Assembly (NCBI GenBank): GCA_016707205.1 | Contig: JADJHZ010000014.1 | Coordinates: forward strand, 1 to 64,000 | Origin: Haliscomenobacter sp. | Lineage (GTDB): Bacteria > Bacteroidota > Bacteroidia > Chitinophagales > Saprospiraceae | Length of the DNA: 64,000 nucleotides | Direction: 5' to 3' | The notes under the pieces: generated by a model | Told to the model about the DNA's origin: nothing | The model's database searches: none | Seen by the model: the letters and a program-made list of their open reading frames with translations, nothing else | Shown here: piece after piece, positions 1 through 8,310 of the stretch | Position numbering within the stretch: position 1 is the first letter of the stretch | Layout: every line of letters starts with the position of its first letter | Program-made: the position numbers and the translations under genes

Positions 1-2999
1 TTGGAATTGAAACAACGTAGTACGCGAATAGCCTGCAAAGCTCTTTCCTGCCTTTAATCGCACCAGATTGGAATTGAAACAGCCAGACGTTTGCGTATCC
101 GGCTCCCCAGTCTTCCGCCTTTAATCGCACCAGATTGGAATTGAAACGGGTTTCCTTCTGACTGGAAACGGCAGGCCCGGTTTCCTTTAATCGCACCAGA
201 TTGGAATTGAAACACGCCTGGCAGCTTTCGCAGGCAATGACCAGTTGGGCCTTTAATCGCACCAGATTGGAATTGAAACGTGGTTTCGTACCATTACTCC
301 GAGTTTCGCAGCGCCCTTTAATCGCACCAGATTGGAATTGAAACAAATAGTAAAATACGGTGGAAATGACCAGGAAAAAGCCTTTAATCGCACCAGATTG
401 GAATTGAAACACCTGGACGGGCTGCAATGATATATAACAGCCCTCTCCTTTAATCGCACCAGATTGGAATTGAAACCCGGGTTCAGAACCTTTAGGGATT
501 ATTTGTTAAGTCCTTTAATCGCACCAGATTGGAATTGAAACAATTTTGCAATTCGTTGGAGGTACTGCCATCGACCTCCCTTTAATCGCACCAGATTGGA
601 ATTGAAACGCCTTTTACGATTACGCCGGAATGGAGCCGGGTGTTTCCTTTAATCGCACCAGATTGGAATTGAAACAACTGAAAGCCAAGCCGCAGAAGAA
701 AACCAAACCGGCCTTTAATCGCACCAGATTGGAATTGAAACCTGATCCAGCGTCTTCGCCATCTTTCCAAATTCAATACCTTTAATCGCACCAGATTGGA
801 ATTGAAACATAAATGCTGGTACGCTGTGTATGTACCAGTACTCCCCTTTAATCGCACCAGATTGGAATTGAAACAGCGGTTGAAACAGCGGCACTGGAGG
901 CGCAACTAGCACGCCTTTAATCGCACCAGATTGGAATTGAAACAAGAACCTGACGCCGATCCCGACTATGCACTTAAACCCCTTTAATCGCACCAGATTG
1001 GAATTGAAACAAGGCGCTACGCCCTTTAATCGCACCAGATTGGAATTGAAACATGAACGAAAGGGCACAACAAAGAGCAGGTTATTTCCCTTTAATCGCA
1101 CCAGATTGGAATTGAAACCGATGAACAGGACCAGGGCAACGGAGAAGCCGCCCACCTTTAATCGCACCAGATTGGAATTGAAACTTTCAATAGGTCGGCT
1201 TCAAGTCCCTCAACCGGCACCCTTTAATCGCACCAGATTGGAATTGAAACGGGAATTAATATCCTTTAATCGCACCAGATTGGAATTGAAACTCATTAAT
1301 TTTTTCGGCCAACGCGCAAAATCGAGTTTTCCTTTAATCGCACCAGATTGGAATTGAAACGGTGCTATATACCGATGCGACCGATTCCGCCTTTAATCGC
1401 ACCAGATTGGAATTGAAACAACCTACCGCTTTCCCAGTCATCCCCGCGCTGGGCCTTTAATCGCACCAGATTGGAATTGAAACATCGTTGATAGCCCATT
1501 TACGATTTTACTCACCTGGCCTTTAATCGCACCAGATTGGAATTGAAACAACAATACCTTGGCCCCGACAATCTGAGCAGCCTGGCCCTTTAATCGCACC
1601 AGATTGGAATTGAAACATTACATCCTCTCGGATGTCTTTGGCAGCAATCTGGACCTTTAATCGCACCAGATTGGAATTGAAACAAGCCAGCAACGGACAA
1701 GCCGCAAAGCCTTCCGCAACCTTTAATCGCACCAGATTGGAATTGAAACTAGTAATAGGCTTTGAACTGCTCAAACCGGCCATCGCCTTTAATCGCACCA
1801 GATTGGAATTGAAACCTAACCTGGAAGAATGGCAAGCCCTGGAAACGATTTCCTTTAATCGCACCAGATTGGAATTGAAACGTTGAAAAAAAACGAAGGC
1901 AGGCTCAAGGCAGGGCTACCTTTAATCGCACCAGATTGGAATTGAAACAGATTCGAACTTGGCCATGTATTTGAATCAAAGTCAAACCTTTAATCGCACC
2001 AGATTGGAATTGAAACCACAACAACATGCATTCGCTTGATACCCCTTGAAATCCTTTAATCGCACCAGATTGGAATTGAAACAGTTCTTTTGATAGCGTG
2101 TTGGCTGAGTTGATAATACCTTTAATCGCACCAGATTGGAATTGAAACTATCCTAGCACTAGCGTAGCGTTCCCAGTACCGCCCTTTAATCGCACCAGAT
2201 TGGAATTGAAACAATACAAGTTGGAATTGATCAAGACGGCAATCCTATTCCTTTAATCGCACCAGATTGGAATTGAAACTAGCTTAGGGCATAAACCTAA
2301 ATTCATTACTCCTTCCCCTTTAATCGCACCAGATTGGAATTGAAACTTAAAACCATCGAGTTTAGGAAGTTATTAGCTGCCTTTAATCGCACCAGATTGG
2401 AATTGAAACGTGGGAAGACAACGAGAAGACAATAGCCGGCAGGCTCCTTTAATCGCACCAGATTGGAATTGAAACAGGGTTACGGCCTCTTTGAGTTTTC
2501 CCCGAATATTCCTTTAATCGCACCAGATTGGAATTGAAACATGACTGAAATGGGCCAATTCCAGGTGATCTTCCCTTTAATCGCACCAGATTGGAATTGA
2601 AACGAAGATTCCACGAAAGTCCTCAGCATCGTTTTGCCTTTAATCGCACCAGATTGGAATTGAAACTTGATTCCAAGAAACAAGCTGCCTTACTGCATAT
2701 ATGCCTTTAATCGCACCAGATTGGAATTGAAACGCGGCTACGAATACCCTTGCTCCTTTCCTTACCGGCCCTTTAATCGCACCAGATTGGAATTGAAACA
2801 CCCTTCTACGCCAAGGTCGCCAAGCCCTAACCGGCCCCTTTAATCGCACCAGATTGGAATTGAAACTTCATTTCCTGTCTGCGTCTTCTCAAGGATTGAA
2901 ATACCTTTAATCGCACCAGATTGGAATTGAAACGAGGTCTTTTTTGGATAGTAGTTTTTTCATTTGGAGCCTTTAATCGCACCAGATTGGAATTGGAAA
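1..2999 (+). CRISPR. CRISPR array, trailer end (46 spacers in view)
   Basis: A 30-bp repeat that starts CCTTTAATCG and ends GGAATTGAAAC occurs as 45 exact full copies (first full copy 51-80, last exact copy 2904-2933), plus a 13-bp partial copy at 1-13 and a degenerate copy at 2970-2999. Spacers are mostly 33-38 bp, usually 36 or 37. Exceptions are two of only 12 bp (1011-1022 and 1251-1262), one of 29 bp (1361-1389) and one of 39 bp (875-913). The repeat end ATTGAAAC is the usual 8-nt crRNA 5' handle of type I-B and type III systems. The final repeat is corrupted exactly in that handle, so the array reads left to right, with the leader and any cas genes off the left edge. The subtype cannot be fixed without cas genes. 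Confidence 0.98.
2970..2999 (+). repeat. Degenerate terminal CRISPR repeat
   Basis: The last repeat matches the consensus for its first 26 bases, then diverges: the handle reads attGgaaa instead of ATTGAAAC. Degeneration of the leader-distal repeat is typical. It marks the trailer end and gives the orientation of the array. Confidence 0.9.
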
Positions 3000-3139
3000 A
3001 CTACGGCGTTTCTCCTCTCGCCGGTTTTGGGTGTTTGTAGTCTCCTTTTCTTCTTTCGGACTACAATTGGAGGCTGCCCAAAACCAGTTCGGGATCGAAC
3101 AGGTAGAACCCGCCGGTCAGGCTGAAAGTCCGGACCATA

Positions 3140-3262
3140 GCGCCTGGGGGACCGGCAAATAGTTCCGCAGGGAATTGGATCCTGCTTTTGCTGGACCGCG
3201 AACAGGATACATCCCCCCTTCCCGGAATAAAAATTCCGGAGAACATCCCGGATTGGAAATCC
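3140..3262. repeat. Dispersed two-hairpin element, copy A (degenerate)
   Basis: Between the CRISPR trailer and the DUF2141 gene lies a diverged member of the family seen at 21.05, 22.06, 43.74 and 56.67 kb. It keeps GGGGACCGGC followed by AATAGTTCCGC, and the tail word CGAACAGG (3199-3206). It also has a clean hairpin CCGGAAT/ATTCCGG (3222-3228 with 3233-3239, loop AAAA) followed by AGAACA. No gene is visible in 3000-3273. Confidence 0.55.
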
Positions 3263-3273
3263 CGGCTACAGGG

Positions 3274-3717
3274 TCAGTAAATAAAATCGATGCGCTGGGT
3301 GACTTGCGGCTGTTTCAGCTCAAACTTCGCTTCCTCAAACTTGGGGGCGCGGAACAGGTTCCGGGCGTTGTTCGAAAACCCGTAGCCTTCCTTGGGGATG
3401 CCCAGAAAGTTAGCGTCTACCTTGAGGTTGCCGTTCTCGTCGTGCAGGATGGTGATCGCGTACGTCCCGTAGGGCAGGTCTTCAAAAGTCACGGTCATCT
3501 TGCCTTTTTTGGCGGGAAGGAGCGCCTCCCGGTAAGCGGATTGGTTCTCCCCCGGAAATCCCTTCGCCTGGTTAAACAGCAGAACGCCGATCTGGCCCTG
3601 GCCGCTTTTAACCGTTTCGATGTGGACGGTGATCTTGCCGGTCTGCGCCTGCGCGCCAGCCCCACAAACCAGCAGAAGGACGCCCAAAAACAGGAACGGA
3701 ATGGTAAAGCGCTTCAT
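3274..3717 (-). CDS. DUF2141 family secreted protein
   Basis: 147 residues. An N-terminal signal peptide (about residues 1-24, hydrophobic core then GAQAQ) is followed by one compact beta-rich DUF2141 domain. The family pattern is visible: ITVHIE near the start, a glycine-rich IGVLLFN strand, a central VTFEDLPYGTYAITILHDENGN block, and a C-terminal GYGFSNNA segment. The biochemical role of DUF2141 is not established; members are small envelope or secreted proteins common in Bacteroidota. The gene stands alone. Its stop lies close to the dispersed hairpin element on the CRISPR side, and the upstream 370 bp is filled with repeats. The start ATG at 3717 is supported by the signal peptide. Confidence 0.85.
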   Translation of the reverse strand: MKRFTIPFLFLGVLLLVCGAGAQAQTGKITVHIETVKSGQGQIGVLLFNQAKGFPGENQSAYREALLPAKKGKMTVTFEDLPYGTYAITILHDENGNLKVDANFLGIPKEGYGFSNNARNLFRAPKFEEAKFELKQPQVTQRIDFIY

Positions 3718-4089
3718 AATTCGTTTTTTTATTCAGATTGAAAAGGATAAAAAATGTACTCCCGTTTAGTCCCCCTCCTTCGGAGGGCATTGGGTAGGGG
3801 GTATTGATAAGCCCAAATGGAGTCAAGATAATTTGCGTGAAGTCTTGGCGCCGGGGACTGGCCTCCCCCTAACCCCCTCCAAAGGAGGGGGAACAGGAAA
3901 AACCCCTACCTTTCGGAAAAATATAGAAAAATTGTATCGTTTTTTCTATAAACAGACGCTATCAAAACCCTTGCCCACACGATTCCCCCTCCTTTGGAGG
4001 GGGTTAGGGGGAGGCCCCAACGCTGGTAAGTATCTGATTGCATGGTTGGTAAATACGTACTCCCGTTTAGTCCCCCCTTCGCTACCTCG
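3718..4089. repeat. Repeat-filled intergenic region with 20-bp direct repeats
   Basis: No gene is visible. A 20-bp direct repeat (GTACTCCCGTTTAG plus TCCCCC) lies at 3756-3775 and 4057-4076, flanking about 280 bp. Inside are three C/G-rich elements of the CCCCCTCC...GGAGGGGGTTAGGGGGAGG kind: about 3771-3801, 3864-3893 (opposite orientation) and 3984-4014. A fourth copy of this element is at 43061-43089. Each can fold on itself. 4080-4102 is a short tandem of CGCTACCT. Confidence 0.7.
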
Positions 4090-5571
4090 CTACCTCGCTA
4101 CTTGTATCCACTCACCCACTAACCACTCATAACGCTTTTTCTTCCGGAAAAATATCCCGTGAAACCCAAACAACACCTTCTGGGGCAAACGGGCCCTGCC
4201 GGTTTCCTGCATGGTTTTGGCATCGAGTGCGAGCAGGAAGGAAGCCTGTTCGTCAGCCGATAAAACGACCGACAACAGGACGCCGTCGTCTTCGGAGGTG
4301 CGGTCCGGCGCGGGCACAAACACCGGCTCGCCGGGGTAGCAGCCTTCTTCGTGCCAGACCTTGTCCTGGCGGGCCTCAAGGTCTATTTTGATCAGCTGGT
4401 TGTAGAACCCGCGGCGCCGGTCGGGGCGGAGGCTGACGCCGTAGACGTAGCGGTAATCCGGGCGGGCAAAGCCGTACGCGTAGTCGAAATGGGGTAGCTC
4501 AATACACTGCTCCGACAGGTACTCCTGGGTATACTTTTCGGTGCGGAAGTTAAAAACAAAGCGGCACAAACGGCCAAAAGGCAGCTCGATCTCCGGGTTG
4601 GCCAGCCGTTGCAGGTAATAGTGCTGAATGATCGAGGCGTCGTCGTAGATGACCAGGTCCATAACCAGCTCGTCTTCCCGCTCAAAGGCATTCACGTGGT
4701 GGAAGCTGAAGAAGGGAGGGGTTTTAAACTGGAAAGCCAGTTTTCCGGTTGCCCGGTCGATGAGGTAGAAGGGTGTTCCGCGCTCCGGTTTCCATTGGAA
4801 GTTTTCGATAAATGGCCGGGCCCCGACTAAAAGGGTAATTGGCTGCACCACCAACGGCCCGGCGGCGATGATATAGTAGTTGCGGCTCATACCAAAGCTG
4901 TGCAGGTAGGCCGGTTCTCCGACGCCCACCGAGGCTTCTTTGCGCACCGCCCCTCCGTCGCTGCTCAGGATCTGGTAAAAACTGCGGGCCCCGAATTGCT
5001 GCACCAGATTATAGAGCCGCGCGCCATCGATATGCGGATGGGCGGTGGTGACGCCCGTTTTTTCTTTTTGTCCGTAATCAAACACCCCCACGCGCTCCAG
5101 CGTGTTTTTGTCAAATTCGGCCTGCATCAGGGGTTCGCCCAGGGCAAACGCACGCCCGTTCCAGTTGGCGATATTCACCTTGGCGCTGTCGGTGATGGCA
5201 GGTCCTCCCTGAAACAGGGTGTGTACTTTCTGGAAAAGGGACTTGCAGGGGTCGGTGGCAAACTCGGCATACGCAATCCGTCCGGTTTCCTTTACCGCCC
5301 GATAGGCGTTGCAATCCAGAAACCGGCTGCGGTAGCCCACCTGGCCATCGCGGATCTCAAACCGGTGCAGCATGGACAGCCCGTCAAACCAGTGGTTGAC
5401 CAGCTTTTCAGACCTTACCAGCCCCGGCCCGTTGCGAATCAGCAGGCCATGGATCCATTCCGGGATGGTGCCGGAAATTTCCAGGCTGGGGACATCGGTT
5501 TCCTGGTTGTTCGCCGAGAAACCGGCTTCAAAATAGGGGTTGTTTTCTTGGCTTATCATCAATACGTCCAT
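4090..5571 (-). CDS. Carotenoid oxygenase (RPE65/CCD family)
   Basis: 493 residues, the normal length for this Fe(II) dioxygenase family, which cleaves carotenoid double bonds to give apocarotenoid aldehydes. The four iron-binding histidines of the seven-bladed propeller can be placed: H178/H180 (TTAHPHIDG), H224 (AYLHSFGMS), H291/H292 (FSFHHVNAF) and H471 (GFHGIFF). The N-terminal motif GLLIRNGPG is typical. There is no signal peptide, so it is cytoplasmic. Its start overlaps the end of the upstream phytoene desaturase gene by 13 bp, so the two are very probably translationally coupled. The cleavage position and substrate cannot be read from sequence, and no lycopene cyclase gene is nearby, so retinal as product is only a possibility. 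Confidence 0.9.
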   Translation of the reverse strand: MDVLMISQENNPYFEAGFSANNQETDVPSLEISGTIPEWIHGLLIRNGPGLVRSEKLVNHWFDGLSMLHRFEIRDGQVGYRSRFLDCNAYRAVKETGRIAYAEFATDPCKSLFQKVHTLFQGGPAITDSAKVNIANWNGRAFALGEPLMQAEFDKNTLERVGVFDYGQKEKTGVTTAHPHIDGARLYNLVQQFGARSFYQILSSDGGAVRKEASVGVGEPAYLHSFGMSRNYYIIAAGPLVVQPITLLVGARPFIENFQWKPERGTPFYLIDRATGKLAFQFKTPPFFSFHHVNAFEREDELVMDLVIYDDASIIQHYYLQRLANPEIELPFGRLCRFVFNFRTEKYTQEYLSEQCIELPHFDYAYGFARPDYRYVYGVSLRPDRRRGFYNQLIKIDLEARQDKVWHEEGCYPGEPVFVPAPDRTSEDDGVLLSVVLSADEQASFLLALDAKTMQETGRARLPQKVLFGFHGIFFRKKKRYEWLVGEWIQVAR

Positions 5572-7091
5572 TGGGTTTGAAGAATCCTTTCGCGTGCCGC
5601 CGCTTCGGAAGAAGGATCGATGAGCCGGGCGGCGATCTTACCGGAGGTGATCACCGCCGGAACCCCGGCGCCCGGATGGACGCTGGCGCCAACGAAATAC
5701 AGGTTTTTAATATAGGGCGAACGGCATTGGGTTTTGCCCCAGGCGGATTGGACCAGCGAAGGGTGGGTAGCAAATGCGGCGCCTTTGTAGCTGTTCAGCG
5801 TGTCGCGGAAATGAAGGGGGTTGATGTTGTGCCGTACGGCCAGGTGCTGCCTTAGATCCGGAAGGAAATACGCCTGCAGGTAGTCCAGGATTCCGTCGCA
5901 GTACCGGTCGTTGATCTCCTCCCAGTTGGTGGAACTGTCCAGATGCGGCACCACCGATAGCACATAAAACCCTTCGCAGCCCTCCGGGGCCATACCGGGG
6001 TCGGTGGCCGTCGGCATGTGCACGTACAGCACGGGGTCTTCCGGGAGTTTTTTCCTGCGGAACACATCCGCCATCAGCGGGCGGAGTTTTTTACTCAGAA
6101 TCAGGTTGTGGTGGGTCAGGGGGCTATCGGCGTATTTTCGGTTTGTTCCAAAGTATAGAACGACCAGCGAGTTGGAATACTCCTGCCGGTCGAGCGTCCA
6201 GTTCAATGACGCAGGGAGATGGGCTTTCGGGATGAGGTGTTTATAGGCAAAAGCGGCATCCCCATTGCAGACCACGGTGTCGGCAAAATGGATGATTCCG
6301 TCGCTAAGGCGCACGCCACAGGCCTGTTTGTTTCGCACCACGATCTCCGATACCTCCGATTGGTAATGGATTTGACCACCCAACTCCTGGAAAAGCTGCA
6401 CCAGGGCATGCACAATTGCCCCGGTGCCTCCCTGGGCATAGTGGACGCCCCATTTGCGTTCGAACTCGATGATCAGGCTGTAAAACGCCGGGGTGGCATA
6501 CGGATTGCCCCCGATGAGCAGGGGGTGAAAGGAAAGCGCCCGCCTCAGGAAATCGTCTTTGACGTATCCCGCGGTGAACGGATACATCGCCCGGTAGGTT
6601 TTTTTGGCCAGCATAAACGGGGCGGTCTTCAGCATCTGCCCAAGCTGGAGGGAGGGCTGGTCGGTGAACGGGTGAAAATGCCGGAAAATGGCCTGGGTAT
6701 CTTTTAAAAACCGGTCGTATCCGCCCAGATCGGAAGGGCTCAGCCGGGCCACCTCTTCCCTGGACCTTTCGTAGCTATGCCAGTGGTTAAACGCGCGCCC
6801 TTCCCCGTCGAAGATCCGGTAAAACGGGTCTACGGGCAATAGGTCGATATAGTCTTCCCGGCGTTTCCCTGCAAGGGCAAAAAGCTCGTCAAACAAATAC
6901 GGTGCGGTGATTACGGTAGGGCCTCCATCAAAGCGGAATCCCTCCATCTCATAAGTATAGGCCCGGCCTCCCGGTTTGTCCCGCTTTTCAAACAGGGTCA
7001 CCTGGTGGCCTGCGGCCGACAGCCGGATAGCCGCAGACAAGCCGCCGAAGCCGCTTCCAATCACGATAATGGATTTTCGCAGATGAGCCAT
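5559..7091 (-). CDS. crtI: Phytoene desaturase family FAD oxidoreductase (CrtI-like)
   Basis: 510 residues. The N-terminal dinucleotide fold VIGSGFGGLSAA (residues 10-21) leads into the CrtI signature KRDKPGGRAYTYEMEGFRFDGGPTV. The C-terminus carries the family motif with LYFVGASVHPGAGVPAV. CrtI-type enzymes add conjugated double bonds to phytoene (or diapophytoene) in the membrane-associated carotenoid pathway. First gene of a two-gene operon with the carotenoid oxygenase. A perfect 14-bp palindrome sits 22 bp upstream of the ATG and could be an operator. crtB, crtZ and cyclase genes are not in the window, so this is a satellite carotenoid locus; CrtD- or CrtN-like specificity is possible. 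Confidence 0.88.
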   Translation of the reverse strand: MAHLRKSIIVIGSGFGGLSAAIRLSAAGHQVTLFEKRDKPGGRAYTYEMEGFRFDGGPTVITAPYLFDELFALAGKRREDYIDLLPVDPFYRIFDGEGRAFNHWHSYERSREEVARLSPSDLGGYDRFLKDTQAIFRHFHPFTDQPSLQLGQMLKTAPFMLAKKTYRAMYPFTAGYVKDDFLRRALSFHPLLIGGNPYATPAFYSLIIEFERKWGVHYAQGGTGAIVHALVQLFQELGGQIHYQSEVSEIVVRNKQACGVRLSDGIIHFADTVVCNGDAAFAYKHLIPKAHLPASLNWTLDRQEYSNSLVVLYFGTNRKYADSPLTHHNLILSKKLRPLMADVFRRKKLPEDPVLYVHMPTATDPGMAPEGCEGFYVLSVVPHLDSSTNWEEINDRYCDGILDYLQAYFLPDLRQHLAVRHNINPLHFRDTLNSYKGAAFATHPSLVQSAWGKTQCRSPYIKNLYFVGASVHPGAGVPAVITSGKIAARLIDPSSEAAARERILQTQWTY

Positions 7092-7112
7092 GAGGTATTC
7101 GAATCGGTTGGG

Positions 7113-7126
7113 ATATTCCGGAATAT
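7113..7126. promoter_or_regulatory. Candidate operator of the carotenoid operon
   Basis: ATATTCCGGAATAT is a perfect 14-bp palindrome ending 22 bp before the crtI start codon, where a repressor or activator of this operon would be expected. The regulator is unknown and not encoded nearby. Confidence 0.35.
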
Positions 7127-7240
7127 ACCGGCAATTGGCGGCTGGGATTTGCTCAAAGACAACCTAACCGGGCCAACGGAGTTTTGTTCACCAATTCGCC
7201 TGGGGAATTTGGTCGTTGAATAGCCTTTCCCAGCGACGTC

Positions 7241-7292
7241 CTCCGTAACGATGGGTTTTAAACCCGTCGTTACGGAGTCGCCGATTTTTTTT
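7241..7292 (+). terminator. Long hairpin plus T8 in a divergent promoter region
   Basis: Arms at 7241-7258 and 7260-7277 (CTCCGTAACG... / ...CGTTACGGAG) pair over 18 bp with a single G.T wobble, followed by TCGCCGA and eight T residues (7285-7292). It has the form of an intrinsic terminator but lies between divergent genes, about 32 bp before the YdjC start codon. It could attenuate YdjC or end a short upstream transcript. Confidence 0.5.
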
Positions 7293-7323
7293 AACTTGGA
7301 ACAACATCAACGCCTTACCCGCC

Positions 7324-8211
7324 ATGAAACGAGTTTCTTTTCTTTTTTTGCTTTTTTCAGGAGTTGCTTCCTTGTCCCGGGCGCAGCCGGCGCATGCGGA
7401 CGCCCCCATCCCCATTCTTATCCGCTGCGACGACATCGGCATGTGTCATGCCGTGAACCTGGCGGCGAAAGCCGTGCTGGAAACCGGCATCCCGGTGTCG
7501 ATGTCCGTCATGACGCCCTGCTCCTGGTTTGCGGAAGGCGCCGAAATCCTGAAGCAGTACCCCAACGTATCGATAGGGATTCACCTGACCCTGAACGCGG
7601 AGTGGAAGCAGTACCGATGGGGACCCGTTTCGGGGGCGCAAGTGGTCCCTTCGCTGGTCGATTCGCTTGGGTATTTCTTTCCCTCCCGTAGCGCGTTGTT
7701 CGGCAATAACCCAAGCCTGAAGGAGATCGAAACGGAGCTTCGGGCCCAAATAGAAAAAGCCCTGCGTGCGGGCTTAAAAATCGACTACCTCGATTACCAC
7801 ATGGGCGCCGCCGTGCAAACGCCGGAAACCAGAGCGATTGTGGAAAAACTGGCGAAGGAGTACCAGGTTGCGATCTCCCGCTACTACGACGAGGTCGATG
7901 TGGAGGGCGGTTACTCCGCGCCGGTTGCCAATAAACTGGATACGCTCGCGGCGAAAGTCAACGGGTTACAACCCGGCGGCACCAAGCTGTTCGTTTTCCA
8001 CCTGGGCCTCGACACCCCGGAGATGAGCGCGATGGAAGACCTGAACCCGTTCGGCCCCAAAGACATGAGCAAACACCGCAACGCCGAGTTGAACGCCCTG
8101 ATCGCGCCTTCCTTCCAGCAACTCCTCCTCGAGCCCAGGTTCCGGCTGGTGAACTACCGGATGCTCAACCAGGAAAAAGGATTGGGGGCTATGCGGCGGC
8201 CTGCTCCGTAG
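7324..8211 (+). CDS. YdjC/ChbG-like carbohydrate deacetylase, secreted
   Basis: 295 residues with a signal peptide (about 1-20, ending SLSRA). The YdjC fold is recognisable from its metal-binding motif RCDDIGMCHAVN (D36, D37), the IGIHLTL strand with H87, and LDYHMG with H159. Family members remove acetyl groups from N-acetylglucosamine-containing oligosaccharides such as chitobiose. The signal peptide places this one in the periplasm or outside the cell, unlike cytoplasmic ChbG. It is transcribed divergently from the carotenoid operon. A long hairpin with a T-run immediately upstream may attenuate it. The actual substrate is unknown. Confidence 0.85.
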   Translation: MKRVSFLFLLFSGVASLSRAQPAHADAPIPILIRCDDIGMCHAVNLAAKAVLETGIPVSMSVMTPCSWFAEGAEILKQYPNVSIGIHLTLNAEWKQYRWGPVSGAQVVPSLVDSLGYFFPSRSALFGNNPSLKEIETELRAQIEKALRAGLKIDYLDYHMGAAVQTPETRAIVEKLAKEYQVAISRYYDEVDVEGGYSAPVANKLDTLAAKVNGLQPGGTKLFVFHLGLDTPEMSAMEDLNPFGPKDMSKHRNAELNALIAPSFQQLLLEPRFRLVNYRMLNQEKGLGAMRRPAP

Positions 8212-8241
8212 GGACAGAATGGGGCCGCCGGAGGCGAGCGT

Positions 8242-8292
8242 CTATCCGTAAAACGCGCCCATGGCGCCTGTGCCCAAAATGAGGATTTTCAT
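8242..8292 (-). pseudogene. Remnant of a ketopantoate reductase (PanE/ApbA) N-terminus
   Basis: Reading from an ATG at 8292, the minus strand encodes 16 residues, MKILILGTGAMGAFYG, then TAG. This is the start of a PanE-type NADPH-binding domain (GxGxxG with the family's GAxGxYxG spacing). Beyond the stop a weak trace continues (LASGG), then the YdjC gene end overlaps. No other part of the gene exists here, so it is a decayed fragment left between YdjC and the peptidoglycan-binding gene. Confidence 0.5.
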
Positions 8293-8310
8293 AACCAAAA
8301 ATTAACCGGA

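Noticed and set aside
253..2849. Open frames of 60-150 codons on both strands within 1-2999 encoding repeated SIPIWCD or FNRTRLELK words
   Set aside because: They are translations of the CRISPR repeat; the unit lengths keep the frame open by chance.
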